A stretch of 64,000 nt of DNA from Ectocarpus siliculosus. Taxonomy: Eukaryota > Sar > Phaeophyceae > Ectocarpales > Ectocarpaceae. A program made the position numbers and the translations under genes. The stretch lies in contig FN649740.1 of NCBI GenBank assembly GCA_000310025.1, forward strand, positions 2,882,219 to 2,946,218. Direction: 5' to 3'. The notes beneath the pieces are model-generated. The model searched no databases, was not told the DNA's origin, and saw nothing but the letters and a program-made list of their open reading frames with translations. Positions 37,255 through 50,600 of this stretch are shown here, piece by piece; the first letter of the stretch is position 1, and every line of letters begins with the position of its first letter.

Positions 37255-37825
37255 GTTGAGCACTGCTGTTTGTTGTAGACCGGCCGCATCTTGCGCAACC
37301 TCTATGAGAGGGTACGCATTGCAATACGCAACCTGCCCCCTACCGGCTTGTGCGCAACGCGCCAACTTGAAAGAGAGGGTACACCTTGCACGATTACCGG
37401 CAACCTGCCCCCCAACTGGCTTGTGCGAAGCGCGCCAACCTGCAAAAAAGGGTACACCTTGTCATACCATAGGCAACCTCCCCCCTAACCGACTTGTGCA
37501 TGGCGCGCCAACCTCCAAGAAAGGGTCCACCTTGCGCTGCCATCGGCAGCCTGCCCGCTGTCCAGCTTGTAAGCAGTGCACCAACCACAAGAAATGGTAC
37601 ACCTTGCACCGCCATCGACAGCTTGACCCCAGTCCAGCTTGTTAGCAGCGCACCAACCACCAAGAAAGGGTACACCTTGTACTACCATCGGCAACCTGCC
37701 TCCTATCCGACTTGTAATAGCGCACCAACCACCAAGAAAGGGTACACCTTGCACTACCATCGGCAACCGCCCCCTATCCGGCTTGCAAACAACGCGCAAC
37801 CCCCAAGAAATGTGTACCTTGCACA
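37255..37825 (+). repeat. Minisatellite, period about 72 bp, about eight units
   Basis: The word gggtacaccttg recurs at about 37378, 37450, 37524, 37595, 37668, 37740 and 37809, giving a spacing of 69-74 bp. Between repeats lie atcggcaacctgccc, cttgt and gcgcaccaaccaccaagaaa. Units are about 80-90% alike. The array keeps frames open on both strands, which produces long but meaningless open frames. Confidence 0.9.
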
Positions 37826-39599
37826 ACCTGGCCATCGTTGCATTGCAAGGATTACCCAAGGTGGGGAGGTTGCAACTCGTGCCAAAATAAATCTCGATTC
37901 AGGTTGGCAAAAGTGCCCTCCTTACAACCCGGTCTGTTGGCCACCCGTGTGGGCAGATATAATTGGTCTATCCAACGTCGATTCCGGGAGAGAGAGCCGC
38001 ATCCAAGATGTTGTGTGTCGACATTGTATAGGGATGGAGGGGAGGGGGGACCTCGCATCGCTCGTGTAGGATAGATTTGATTGTGATTGTCTACAAGACG
38101 GGGATGGAACAAGATCGGCTGTTTGATGTGCGAGTTTTGATGCAGTTGGAGGAATACTGTAGTTCAACGACCCGCGTATTATGCATGTATCTCGCATGAA
38201 CACGGAGAGTCGCACATGAGAGCTTCAGTACCAAAAAACGCTTAGGCCAGTCGTTTGTGAATGGATTGTAGGGGACAACACGCGGCCTCCCTTGCACTTT
38301 TTTTTTCAACCTATTTGCTGGCTCTGACGAGTAGATCGTGTGAGTCGCAGGGTCTTGGTGAATGTTAAGGTGTTCCAGGTACCGTAAGATCCTTCGAGAA
38401 CGTCTCCCGGGGCGATCGTCATACTCTGGTGAAATCGTACACCCCGGGACAACTCAGAGGTAGAGGGGCGATTCTTGGCGGCAAAGGGTGCAGGGGGAAG
38501 AAGAGAAACAGCGAAAGAGCTTTTTCGACTTCTTCTACGCCATGGTCATAATCTAGTTCGGCGCTCGATGTAACGCTTGTTCCAAAATGCACGCTCCGGA
38601 TGTCAAATGAAATGAAACGGTCCACCAACATCATGCCTTTTCTCACACATGTTGGTCCGTTTGAATCCAAGCGGCATAAGCCGAATCCCTTGGTCCTATG
38701 AAATCAGCTCACACTACACACTGGAACAACGCCCCGTTTCAAGTCTAGAAAGCCCAACATGACGTTTTCGATTGCTGCAGAAACGGATATTCGGGTAAAC
38801 GTCGCTATCGATTTGGAGAGAGTCCGGCCGTTCGAACGCAACAACCGGGGTCCCGCACGCACTCGCGGCAGCACCGCCGTACGTTAGCTTCCTTTCATCA
38901 GAGGTGAAACCCCCCCAAAAAACAGAACGTCTGTGCTTCCAAACACCAAACGGGAAAACGAAACAGGTTCGCTTCTTTAAATGTGGTAAGAAAAGATGCA
39001 AGGCGTTCCAACACGACAGACCCCGGTTCTGGGGAAAGTAGGCAGTCTACAGAGCGAGAGTGCGCACCGCTCCTGCCGCGATCCGCCACAGCACGCCACA
39101 ACGAGACGAAACGGTTTTTTCGTTGTTGTTGCCGTTGTTTCTTCACATTGGAAAACCGACCTATTCACTCCGTCCGCCCACGGCCGACAAAAGCAAGCAC
39201 GGTATTGTCACCAACACAACGTTTGCTGGTTGTTCCCCGATGTTTATTGCGAGCCCGCCTGAAAGTCACAGCGGCCACGGCGGCGCGGGAACCCGCCAAA
39301 ACTCCCGACTCCCACACCTTGCTCCCTCCTCTCCAAGGCTACGAAGGGTCGCGGAGCCATTCGTCACAAAGTGTGCGTGCGCAAACCCCGCCCATTCGTC
39401 TAATTCCTTGTTCAGCGCGAATTCGTGTTACGTTTTGCTGCAGCAATCCCCTAACGGCCGCTCCGCTCGCTCGCACAGCAAGAACGCATTCACCGCACAA
39501 ACTGCTACAATGGGTATCACAACACCAACGGCTCCAAAAACAACAACAAAAAACGAACCCCATGTCCGAAAAAGCACTTAGCCAACCAGTAGTGCAACC
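37826..39599. other. Intergenic, downstream of the Rpn8 gene
   Basis: No gene is supported. The right end probably contains the 3' UTR of the Rpn8 gene, whose stop is at 39600-39602 on the minus strand. A 227-codon plus-strand frame from 38983 reads into the last Rpn8 exon antisense and has no recognisable features. Confidence 0.35.
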
Positions 39600-42322
39600 T
39601 TATGCCCCCTTATTGCTCCCTGGCTTCTGCGGCTGCAATCAACAGCGAGAGGGGGGCAGAACGTAGAAAATCGGGGGGCGTGGGGTCGATGGTCGATGCG
39701 GGATTTACAAGAACATAATGAAGACGGTGAAATGGTGAAACGGAGATGGGTTCCAGAGCGCGAAAGTAATCAGGCGGATGGATCCACGCCATGTGTCCAT
39801 GTGTTTTGGTTCCAACAAGGAAGAGGGTGGAGGGTGCGGCAAACAAGTCCCACACGGTCTCGCCGTCCGTCTTTACCCCGAGCAGAATAGCCAAGTTTGG
39901 TCGATGGTGCTCAGCTTCGTTCTACCTCGAAATGGGACGGACGGAAGGGTAGCGGGCCAACATTTTAAATCCTCCTGTAGGGGGGAGGGCTCTGAAACCA
40001 ACCTACACCACATAAAATAAAACGCCAACAAAATTGGAGACAAGCACAAAAACTGGAAGACGCTCATACGACCAAGACGGCGAACACAGAAAAAAAAAAA
40101 AAAACGCACCTCTCCCTTGGTGGCTTCCTTCTTTGCCGCGGCGTCCTCCCCTTCCTCGGGCTTCTGTCAGTACGGTACCATACAGACAACGTCTAAAGAG
40201 TTACGCATACTTCGAAGTATGAAACATTAAAAAAGTGTACATCGCAGACGAGATTCTCGGACGAAAAACCAAGCATGGCTTTTCGGACGAAAAACCAAGC
40301 ATGGCATTTACGCAAACCGCAACACGGAATTGCCGGACAAGAAGGGAAGCTTAGCAGTATCATTACTCCACACAAACACACGCCTGAGCAAAACAATGAA
40401 TAGCATGTTAGATATTACAGTTCACTCGCTCACCGTGCCGGTTTCATCTTTGCCCGCCTCCAGCCCGTCCATGTCCTTGTATCGAATCTGCCATGACGCG
40501 TAAGATTAGAAAAAGAAGGAGAAAAAAAAGGCCGACCATGAGCGGGCAAGCATTGAGCATGGTACGCCTTAGATGATGGTCCAAAGCCATGTTCATAGGC
40601 CGAGTGCGTTACGAGAGACACATGTCCGGCTCCATTGGTAATGACTACAAGGGCGGATGGCATCAGTTGGTGGCTGAAAAAGTGAAGATCGCCCCCAAGC
40701 TAACAAAGACACCAGCAGGCCGACCAAATCAAACCAAAACATCGTTTTCTTGGCACCATCGAACCATATTGATGTTCAAAATCTATCTTCAAGAGGGCGA
40801 GGAAGAAACAAACACGCCTCTCGCTCCAGCATTTGTCGAGGTGTTTGTTGCAGCGGGTAGATAGCAAACACGCCCTCCTGCTGCTGCTGTTCAGCGTGTG
40901 CTGAAACCCCTGGCTAGTGCTCTAGAAACAATTACTTGCAGTTGGTGGAGGAAGAGGATGGCAGCAGTATGAGGAGTAGTATTATAGTCGGTGCATCAGA
41001 GGTGGTGAAGTGTGCGCTGTCACCTTGTTGTTGACGAGGTCGTGAAGGGCCACGACAGATCTGATCAGAGCGGACACGTAGATGACGAGGTGCATGTCGT
41101 TCGTCTTGACCAGCATCGACCGGACCAGCTCGTCCACGTTCAGGTTCGGCAGCAAGTTGAAGATGTTCTGCATGTTGTAGACGATCTGGTGTGCGCATCG
41201 CGTCGTTTCGGAGAGGAGGATGGCCGAAGGAAGGATACAAAAATCGTTACGACATCTACAACGGTACAGGTGACCCACAATCAGAGACAGATACACAGAC
41301 AAGACAAGACAAGACAAGACAGGACAGGACAGGACAGGACAGGCAGACAGACAGACAAACAGACAGGACAGGCAGAAAAGACTCCAAAATCTCGAAACCC
41401 TAGTAGACGCCTTTGTCTCTCAAACACCGGCTTCTAGCGCGGGCAAAATGTATGCCATCCTGGCTCGAGACTGATGGTGTGCACCTGGTTGTTTACGGGA
41501 AGCTTTCCGTCGAGAACGTTCTTCAGATAAGTCTGCATCTCCTCCAGCTTTGACTTGAGCCCGCTCAACGCCGAGAGTTTGTGCTTGATCTGCAGCACAA
41601 CAAAAGGGGCAGAGGATAGAGGGTGTGAGCAAACGCCCCTGGTCGGCGAGAACGAGACGACAGAAAGGCTATGCGGCACAGGATCCGTGTCAAAACAACC
41701 GCACCACATCATCGTCTTGATCTACAGCAAAAACGTGCAACACGATGTTGCGGACGTGTCTGAGAGAAAACCACGCGATACTGCACGGAAGACTTGGCAC
41801 GTAGACGTAGACCCCTGTGTCAAAGCCGACGACTGGCGACAACCACGGGGGGGAAACAAAACGGAACATCGTGCTCGCCTTCTCAGTGGCCCCAGCAACG
41901 AAGCAATAAATTCTCAAGAGAGGAAAAAAAACGAAAGTTGCCACACACGCACTTGCGACCATTTCCCCCAAATGACTCGACACGCGTGCAACACAAATCA
42001 TGTCAGAATCGCCGCTACAAAGGTATTTCGGCGACGAGAAGAAAACGACAAAATACTATTGTTACCTGATTGGCCAAGCTCGACACCGAAGGGTCGTTGA
42101 TGTCGCGAAGAAGGTGTTCCACCCCGACCTCCTCCGCCTCGAGGGCGCCTGTCGGCGTTGATTTTCACACCACACATCAATACCAAGGTGGTGAAGATAT
42201 CCGAAATGTGTGGTTTCTTATGGGAGAGACCCTTCCTCCGGGCATGGTGACCGAAGAAAGAGTCAGCATTCCATCAATTTTTCCCTCACTGTAGCGCCGC
42301 TACAACCACAGCAACACGGCGG

Positions 42323-42360
<38 letters not shown>

Positions 42361-42841
42361 CCACCAACAACAACACCAACGAGGACCACGACCGCCATCA
42401 CAACCAACACAACGGCGGCCTACAACAACCACAACCACCTCCCAAACCTGGAGAGAGATGAATGGTGAATGATAACACTGCACCGCCAACATCAACAAAT
42501 CACACGCCAACGGCAACAGCAGCAACAAGCCTCACCTACGCTGGAAGCGACGTGCTTGAAGGTCTTCTGGATCTCCTTGCCGTCTGCCTCTACCTCCTCC
42601 GCCGTCACGTAAGCCGTGGTGGGGATGCCCTCCACGTCCGGTCGTACGTCGATGATCACGTACACTGGGTTGGGACAGAACCGCCTGGCAAGGCAAAAAA
42701 AAAAAAAAAAACGAACCCGCGACATGCAGGGAGACAAGAGAGAGGGAACAAGAGGGTCAAACACAGAGAGGGAGAGGAAGGAAGACAGAGAGGGAGAAGA
42801 GGCCGACAAAGAGACCGACAGAGACAGAGAAACAGGCGGAC

Positions 42842-42904
<63 letters not shown>

Positions 42905-45900
42905 GAGGTGCGGGGGAAGCGTGAGAAAATCAAAGCTCGGCCGATCATCTTGGAAACGGGACTGCGAGCAAGCAAAGCGCCACATGAAACAGGCCAAACA
43001 CCGGCTGGCTTGAGACCACAAGGTGGAAGTGGCGGAAGGGTTTGCGGTGTCGTCTCACTTGAAGAGCTCCGCGATGGCGAGATCATTCTCTCGGATCTTG
43101 GGGCCGGTGCTGTAGAACCCGCAGATGCGCTCCTTCGCCGCCACCTTCTTGAACATCGCGAACATGCCTTGCGCACACGGTGGGGGGGGAAGGGGGTGGG
43201 CGTTGAGGACCGGCGGGGTAAACATTGATAAAATTGCCCACAGAGAGAGCGCTTCGTGCATGCGTACAGCCCAACATGCCGTGGTGGAGGCGAGTTATTG
43301 TTCGGAATCGAGGCCGAACAAGCACTCACTTTTGCCACCATGGTGCTGGGGCGGTGCGTCCTGATCTGTTTTTGTGGTACGATGCTGTCTTGGCGAAGTA
43401 CGACTCTGACGTATTTCTGATGCATTTCGAAGGACGACCCGTATGTTGAACCTTACGCTTATTTTTCCAAGCAGCCTAGGAATTGAGCTGGAACGAGCCG
43501 TACTAAAGGACGTGGAATACGACGTACAATGGATCTTTGCCAAACGACACGGTTTCGGAACATCAGGTGGCACACCGCATATGCTTCCTATTGTGTAAGC
43601 AAGCAACCAGTTGCGAGAAGGACGCGTGATTTCTTCCACCGTGTGACGACTGCAGCGCTTGGTTTGGCACGAGATGTTGCGTCGGCAACGTAGCCCGCAG
43701 AAGACGATCAGACGCGGCGGAGCGGCGGATCATTTTTGCGGCGCTGCTGATGAATGCTGTCCGTCGTGAGCGTGTCTCGTTCCCTGGACGTCTTAAAAAA
43801 ACTCAGCCGTTCGTTTTCAGAATGCTACACGGGAGATCCATAACACCACCGACAGCGAAATTACAAACACTACACCAACGCAGACAGCAACGAAGACGAG
43901 ACGACCTCCCCTCGAAAAACATAAAAGGGTCTACGCATACCTTCCAAGAAGTTGTGGTCGAGGTACCAGATGTTTGGGTTGCGAACGTCCTCCTCGAACG
44001 GAACCGCGAAGCTGATCATAATCATGATGCGATTTGCGCAATAGTCGCGGCAGGAAGGGTAGTGAAACACCAGATAAGGCCAGAAACCAGCGAGGCGGAG
44101 AATGAGAGAGGGGGGGGGTGGGCAGAGGTTACCCTAAAGTAACGAAACAAACGCAGAAAAAAGAGGGAAAGTATTCAAATATTCCGAACCAGCATGCTTC
44201 GGTGCAGTGAGGTCGATCACCACCACCGAACTTGGTCAGCCGATCAGATGAAAGGGCTGGTAGGTGTACGAATCGAGAGAACACGAGAAAACCATCAAGA
44301 GAGAGAGAGAGATAGAGAGAGAAACATAGACAGAAAGAGAGACAGAGAGACAAAGACAGAGACAAACAGACAGACAGCCAGAGACACACACAGAAGAGAG
44401 GCCACGGTCCAATTCTCCACGAGAAGAAAAAAATGAAGGGACGACCAGATGCGGCATGGTCAGTGCGACGATCGGGAAGAAGGGGCCCTCACGCCGACAC
44501 ACACTTGTACGTACCTGTTTGTGACGTCGACGGTGCCCTTGTACTTCGACCCCAGCAGTACCCCCACGACCCGCTTCTTCGCGTCCCTTGCCACCCGGTT
44601 GTAGTGATCCACCGTGGAAAGGAGTACCAACGGGTGCACCACCACCTTCACAAGCGGACGGACGGGCGAGAGGAAGGGAACCATAAAAGTTGGCGGTGGA
44701 GGGTGTGTGTGACTGGCCTTGCTTGCGGAAAAAGTGGTACGTGAAATGGGCGTTCCTTTCGAAGTTTGTACCGATGGGATCCAATGAGGAGGAGGTCTAC
44801 CAGGGGTAGCGGTGACACCGACCTGTCCACTCAGCAGATCGAAACTCAAATCACAGAGGTCAATGCTTGTGCAGGCGTGGGATAATCGTGACCGCCACTT
44901 TTCCCACATGGACCGCACCAGACGGTCGAAACACAGCCGCCGATGCCTTTAGTCGCGAGTACGAAGACCGAGATATCCCCTTGGTGTCTCAGGCAGAATG
45001 GCGGGTGTTCGTGTAGCCGGGGCTGTCGAGGCCCGGGATGCGGTGTCGAGCCCACATAACCGACGAATACTTGTATCTACAGCACGCACGTCCTGTGTAG
45101 ACGACGAGGTTTCATCACCGGTTCTCGGGTGTGACGGTTACATTCGACTCCCCTGGCAGATGGCAGGGGACACACGCCGTCTCCGTGCTTCAACGCAAGC
45201 GGCTTCAATTGCAGTCACGGCCGAAAAAAGAGGTGAGCATGCATACACTCGCTGCTGTCAAATCATCTCCCTCACGACCGGTGCGTCCTACGGGTAGCAA
45301 GTAGCTTCCGCATTCAGCCAAGAGGTTTAAGAGGCTGTCCCTGTCAACCAGCGGCTTGCATTCACGCTGCTAGGATCTTACTGGTCGGCTGCAACGTTCC
45401 TCCTGGGTTGACGTTCTGTCAGATCTACCGCTCAACCGTTCGTCCAGCTCGCGAGACCAATGGTGCGGATTCGGCGTGCTACCGCGGTGCTGACATAGGC
45501 ACTGCCTCTACAGCACGAGTCCGGGATGTGCGAAGACCGGTCTTGCCGGCGATCGTGGGCTGCTTGCTCTCCCTCCGTGGGACACGGTTTTGACTGTCCG
45601 GTCTGAATACGTATCCAAGACGTATCCGGCACTTCACGTTTTCGCTGAGTAAGCTTAGCTCGGTTGGCTAGAATATGGAGTGTGCACTCCGTCCCTCGAA
45701 ACTCTGTGCGTTCGGGAAGGATGCATCTATCGAGGTCGAGGCCTCAAGACCCGGCATGCTCGCCCAGGCGACGAAGAACAGTCACCGATGTCACTGCGAC
45801 ACCGTTTCTCTCGCTACGGTCCATGTCCACCATCGCTCCAACATTCATACCGCCCGCCAATCCCGAGCGAATTACGGACAGACCACCACCTGCGTCAGGT

Positions 45901-46166
45901 CGGCCAAAACAATGGACGTAAAACTGCTGTCGTGTGTCCTCTGTCCTCACCTCCTCTATCCCCTTGGGCACGACCACCGATGCCACTTCCGCGTCCCCGC
46001 TCTTGGCCTTGTCGTCCTTCCCGCCCCCCTCCTTGCCCCCCCCTCCCCCCCCATCTTTTCCTCCGCCGCCCCCATCCTTCTTATCCGGTGCGTCTCCCTT
46101 CCCGCCGCCCCCACCCTTTTCCGCTGCCGGAGGCTCGCTCTCCTTCTTCTCGTCCGCGCCCGCCAT
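39600..46166 (-). CDS. RPN8: 26S proteasome regulatory subunit Rpn8 (PSMD7), 11 exons
   Basis: Rpn8 is a structural MPN-domain protein of the proteasome lid that pairs with the deubiquitinase Rpn11. Exons on the minus strand in order: 45951-46166, 44515-44645, 43941-44011, 43059-43167, 42536-42684, 42066-42148, 41485-41589, 41024-41185, 40434-40487, 40110-40163 and 39600-39632. All junctions are GT-AG and phases agree, giving 388 residues. Landmarks are [95 protein letters not shown] and [16 protein letters not shown]. No JAMM zinc motif is expected in Rpn8. Odd points: a Gly/Lys/Glu-rich N-terminal extension of about 70 residues, GFYSTGPK where relatives have a WYHTGPK-type motif, and a C-terminal Lys/Glu tail encoded by three tiny exons (assigned by phase only). 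The family assignment is certain; the tail is probable. Confidence 0.95.
41298..41372. repeat. Microsatellite tract (AAGAC/GGACA/AGAC) in an Rpn8 intron
   Basis: acaagacaag-type pentamers pass into acaggacagg and then cagacaga tetramers, in the intron between exons 41485-41589 and 41024-41185. Confidence 0.9.
42322..42357. repeat. (CAG)n trinucleotide tract in an Rpn8 intron
   Basis: About eleven AGC/CAG units lie in the 387-bp intron between exons 42536-42684 and 42066-42148. The tract is followed by CAA/CCA-rich sequence to about 42460. Confidence 0.9.
42840..42902. repeat. (GA)n plus (ACAG)n tract in an Rpn8 intron
   Basis: About eleven GA repeats are followed by about seven CAGA repeats, inside a purine-rich run from 42735, between exons 43059-43167 and 42536-42684. 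A similar purine-rich tract with GA and ACAG units lies at about 44294-44398. Confidence 0.9.
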
Positions 46167-47691
46167 CTGTGACCCTTTTTATCCCCCCTTCGGAAACCAA
46201 CCCCGCGACAACATTGTACGAAAACAATAAAAGAAGCGCACGAATGAAAGACGTCGGGTACGGTTAATAATATCTACCAACTTTGTTAAAACCGTACTAG
46301 ACTATCAGTATTTGAGTTTGGTTGCGCCGACAGAGGAGACGTGGAATGCCACTGGGTGACTGAGCTATTTTTGGGTTCCAGAATAGACTCGAACATGCAA
46401 ACCTACCGATCAATTATCCATTAGCTTACCACACGGGCTTCAAATTGGACTCTGACGAGGGTCGATAATAGACCATGCTGTGTGTACTCTACTGTAGCAA
46501 CACGCAAGGGTTGTGCAAAGAAGAGGGAGTCGGGCGTTATGTACCGCTGTAGTGTCCCGCGTGCGAGTGTGTCGAGAGCAACAGGGCTGTTGTACCCAAA
46601 CATCAGTACACTTGGTGAACGTGTGCCGAGTTCATCGCAGATATTGGTCACACGATGATTTACCCATCGCAACCCCCCAATCAACCGTGATGCAACACGT
46701 ATCCAGACCCTTCGAAGGTGTCATTGCTGCCTATTGCGCAAGCCATCCTTATCCGTGAGCTATCTACAGTACTGCTGTACGCTCGCTCGTCGGTAAGAGA
46801 GAGATCCCATTCTTTCGAGATCCTGATGTACCGCGCAATCAAGAGAGGACAAAACGGCCCTAATGCTGTGTTCACACAATGCAACTCTTTTCCTGCAAGA
46901 CGTCTTCGCGCAGTCGTACCACCTGTTTTCAATGTTGCCGTGGATGCACGCAGTAACAGCAGCTCCAGCAGCCGTAACCCACAACGACAACAGACGCTGC
47001 TGCGCTGCTCTCAGCAATCGACAGCAGCAGAGAGAACGCAGCACAGGAGTCTCGTGTTTGATTTTGTCATCTCACCTTATTCTAGCAGAATAACAGTCCC
47101 GGTAGGTTCTACTCGCCGGCCTTCGACAAATCGCCTGTGACTCCACGTGTTGCCCACGCTGTGATGGGATGCTCGATGATGCGCCAGGGAGGTGGTTGCG
47201 TGTTGTGTGCTTGCAGAAAACCGTAGAAGTCTCGGGCTGCGTCCTATACCCCGCAAAAACCTATCTGTGTTCCCCCCCCCGGGCGCTCTTGCTGCCATTA
47301 TGCTCACGGGCAGGTCGGCACGTTTGCTTGCTGCTGGGGCGTCAACGTTACAACGACACACACTGCCATCCCAACCATACTGTGCTTCTATATCTAGCGA
47401 GCATAGTAGTGGTGAAAATAATCTGGCAAGGGTCGAAGCTGCCAACGTGCTGCTGGTCCTTGGAGTTGGTACACTGGACCGCTCTCTCTCTCGAGGAACA
47501 GCGCAACACGCATCGGCGAAGCGTTAGCGGCTCTCCAGCAGCAGCGGCAGTGACAGGCGTTCCGGGACCATCTAGCGTAAAGCTACTCCAGCTTTGCTGC
47601 GTGGGGTAGGGCTGAGGTAACCAACTTCTCCTGATCCCCGCCGGCTCTAAGCTCCTCCCTGTCAGCATTAGGGGACCGAAGAGCAACGACG
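46167..47691. promoter_or_regulatory. Divergent intergenic region between Rpn8 and TRAPPC5
   Basis: The start codons of Rpn8 (minus, 46166) and TRAPPC5 (plus, 47692) face away from each other across 1.5 kb with no convincing gene between them. Both promoters should lie here. I could not identify TATA or initiator elements with confidence. A C-run at 47273-47280 and GC-rich pieces near 46150-46200 are the only notable compositional features. Confidence 0.4.
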
Positions 47692-50600
47692 ATGGATTCG
47701 GCGAAAAGAGCAAGCGCTCCTCGAACACATATCCTGGATCGCCAGATCGTGGCAGCAGGAAAGGGCGGAAAGCCGGCGGAGGTACGCCAAAGCTGAACAG
47801 CATGTGCTACACAAGATGCGAATTGCTGAATTTGTTCTTCCTGCTGTTTGGTATTATTTGCTGACTTGGTAAAGTACTCGCATAATTGGTAAACCCTCAG
47901 ATGCTCAGATGTACTTCTTTGAGAGTAGGAGAGTTGGTGAAGGCCTGGCGTGGGTTTGGATGCTGACGGTGGTGCAATTCCCCCGCTGATCTCACCTCTC
48001 TGGCCATGCGCCATGCATGACTTTTGGCGGGGTGGTGCATCTGTGTGCGTATGTAGTTGCCTTTTGGCTTCATCTCTCGGCCCGCGGTAAGCACACCGGT
48101 TGGATTCTTGACAGCTTCGCAATCCGCATCAACAGATCCTGAAACCACCCAGCGGTGCTGTACATTACACGACCCAATCCATACATGATGAGCCCCTCCA
48201 CACCACTTTGTCTAGCTCGCCCCGTGCAACGTCACGTTGTTCGGACCCACCTCTTAGGTATCTATTTAGAGTATTGTGCCAGATCGTCCCCCACGAATCT
48301 GAACCGTCTGCATGTGTTTTTTCGCCTGAAACAGGTGAGCCTGAGCGCCTTCAGCTTCCTCTTTTCGGAGATGGTTCAGTACTTCCAAGATAGAGTCACG
48401 AGCATCGCCGACCTGGAGCGCAAGTGAGACGCGAACCCTTACCGAATTGATCACCTACGAGTGCTGGAGTTGTTATCACGGACCGCATACTGGGCTGAGC
48501 CAACCAAAGAGGATTGGCGGGGGGGGAGGGGGGGTGAAGGCTGTTGGCGACGGTTACCTCTACAGCAGTAAGGCGGTTTCTTATAACGTTCGGAAATGCA
48601 GTTCAACAGTGTGCATTTCCAAATTCGAACCAAAAACTGTTTCTTATGAGATCAGAAATGACACTTTTCCGCCTGAACATTTTCGAGTTCACGTTTCCAA
48701 CTGGTTATGCGCTTGGAATGATGACAATTTTCAATTTTCGATCGGATGGCACGTTTGTTTTTTGCGTTTGGAAATGCACACCACACGGACAAAACCATCG
48801 ATTGCGCAGCAAGTACTGGTCGTAGCGAGCTCATCAAGGGCTCCGAGCAACCCTCGGAGCACTGTGCTGCCATCCCAGCCGTTTATATGTGGTTGCCGTG
48901 TGGCCAGTTGCGCTCAAAGCAAAATGTTGGCCAGCTGACACACACACCGCTTGCTCAGACCCTCAAAGAGATGCAGCATCATCTCAACACACACATATCG
49001 ATGGGCGACATGTTCATTTTTTCGCTCGCTAGATCACCCCTCCCTGCTGCTGAAACTTGAGAGGATGTGAGCTCCATCAACTGCTCTCTGTCGGGGATGT
49101 ATCATTGCTGTTGGTTCGGTCAATGGAGAGGGATAGCTACTGCGCCACCGATGACACGGCGAGAAACCTGTAGCAGTGAGCGGCATGATGATGATGATGA
49201 TGTCATTTTTCGAACAACACAGCAGTCAGTCGATCCTTGCCAACTTCGTTGCTAGCCTCCCAGCGCGTCATGGTCTCTGAAAATCACACCACAAGAAGCA
49301 CCATACACACAGCTACGGGCGGATGGCGTTGTGGTATCTGCTGGGTCGGTTAGTGTATAGGGGTCGCCACGAGACCAAAGCTGTGATGGAGCAAAAAACT
49401 GTCAAAAGCTGTTTGTGCGAGCGGGGGTCTTTTTCGAACAGCAGTTGCCCCTCTCGCCAACTTCATCATTTCTCAACCACCCAGCGCGTCACGGTCTGTA
49501 GCAACCACCCCATACACATGAGGCACCATAAGCACAGCTACCGTCGTATGACTTTACCATTGCTGCTGTGTCACTCAGTACACAGATCCCCGAAAAAACA
49601 AACCGACCGGATGATGAGGTAGCAAATACGGGAAAACACAAACGGCCGCATTCCTAGCCAGCAGTGCAAAAAAATACCGACTGCACTATAAGAAGCGTCT
49701 TGACCGAAACGTTGTTCTTTTTTTCCGAATGGGTAATTGCACATTTTTGAACAGGATTTCCGAACCTTATAAGAAACCGCCTAACGGCTGACTTCAACGA
49801 ACGTCAACAGCTGTGTCCGTGTGTGGCAACTTGGTGTAAGAGTTGAGAGGACGTTCGCTTGGTGGCCCGACGGGGGCCCGGTGGAGAGCTGGTTCATTGC
49901 TGCAGAAACCTTGCAACGCTGCCATGAAGACGCGTCTAAGCCCGCGCGGGTCGCTTCGGTCCATTCATGTACCAGGGAGCTTTGCAACGAGATCCCCCGA
50001 CCTTTTTCCGTGGCATGTCGCACACAAGAAATCCGAATGCCTTCGCACAACATGCCCACCTCCACCGCTATGTTTTTTTTCTTCTCATGATTCATCGGTT
50101 GCGTGCATGCAGGCTTGAGGAGGCAGGGTACGGCATGGGCCTCCGCGTGCTGGAGCTACAGACTTTCCGCGAGAGACTGCAGAAGCGAAGAGTCCGCCTC
50201 CTGCCGATGCTGCAATGGGTTTCCTCCAATGTTTGGAAGGCGAGTCGTGGTTGTGGGACCTCTCACCATTTTTCGTCGACTTGCAAGTCATCCCGGGATC
50301 CACGAGTGCCTAGTGTTGTGCTGTTTGCTCTCGGCGGACTATAATAGTAGCGCGCGCCCTACCCTACACAACCGGTGGCGATGGATGTTTCCCGAACGCT
50401 GTGTGCGCAGACGGCTATTTCTGTCGCTCATTCCCGTACCAAGTGCATGTAGGTCAGTCCGCCTGCACCCTCGCTGCTGTCGTCCGTTTTTCTCTTCACC
50501 GACACTTCATATTCCTCACCTATCCCACCAGATATGTACAACCCCTGTCTCGCGGTGGGTTGCGACAGCGATTGCGACTAAATAAATATAGCGGGAGACG

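Noticed and set aside
38983-39666. 227-codon plus-strand open frame
   Set aside because: Ser/Thr/Arg-rich without motifs, and it overlaps the last Rpn8 exon in antisense.
45652-45680. gcttagctcggttggctaga, considered as a tRNA 5' half
   Set aside because: The A-box resembles a tRNA, but no anticodon arm, T-arm or acceptor partner follows.
41598-46100. Plus-strand frames of 130-195 codons across the Rpn8 locus
   Set aside because: All are antisense or intron shadows of the well-supported minus-strand Rpn8 exons and their microsatellites.
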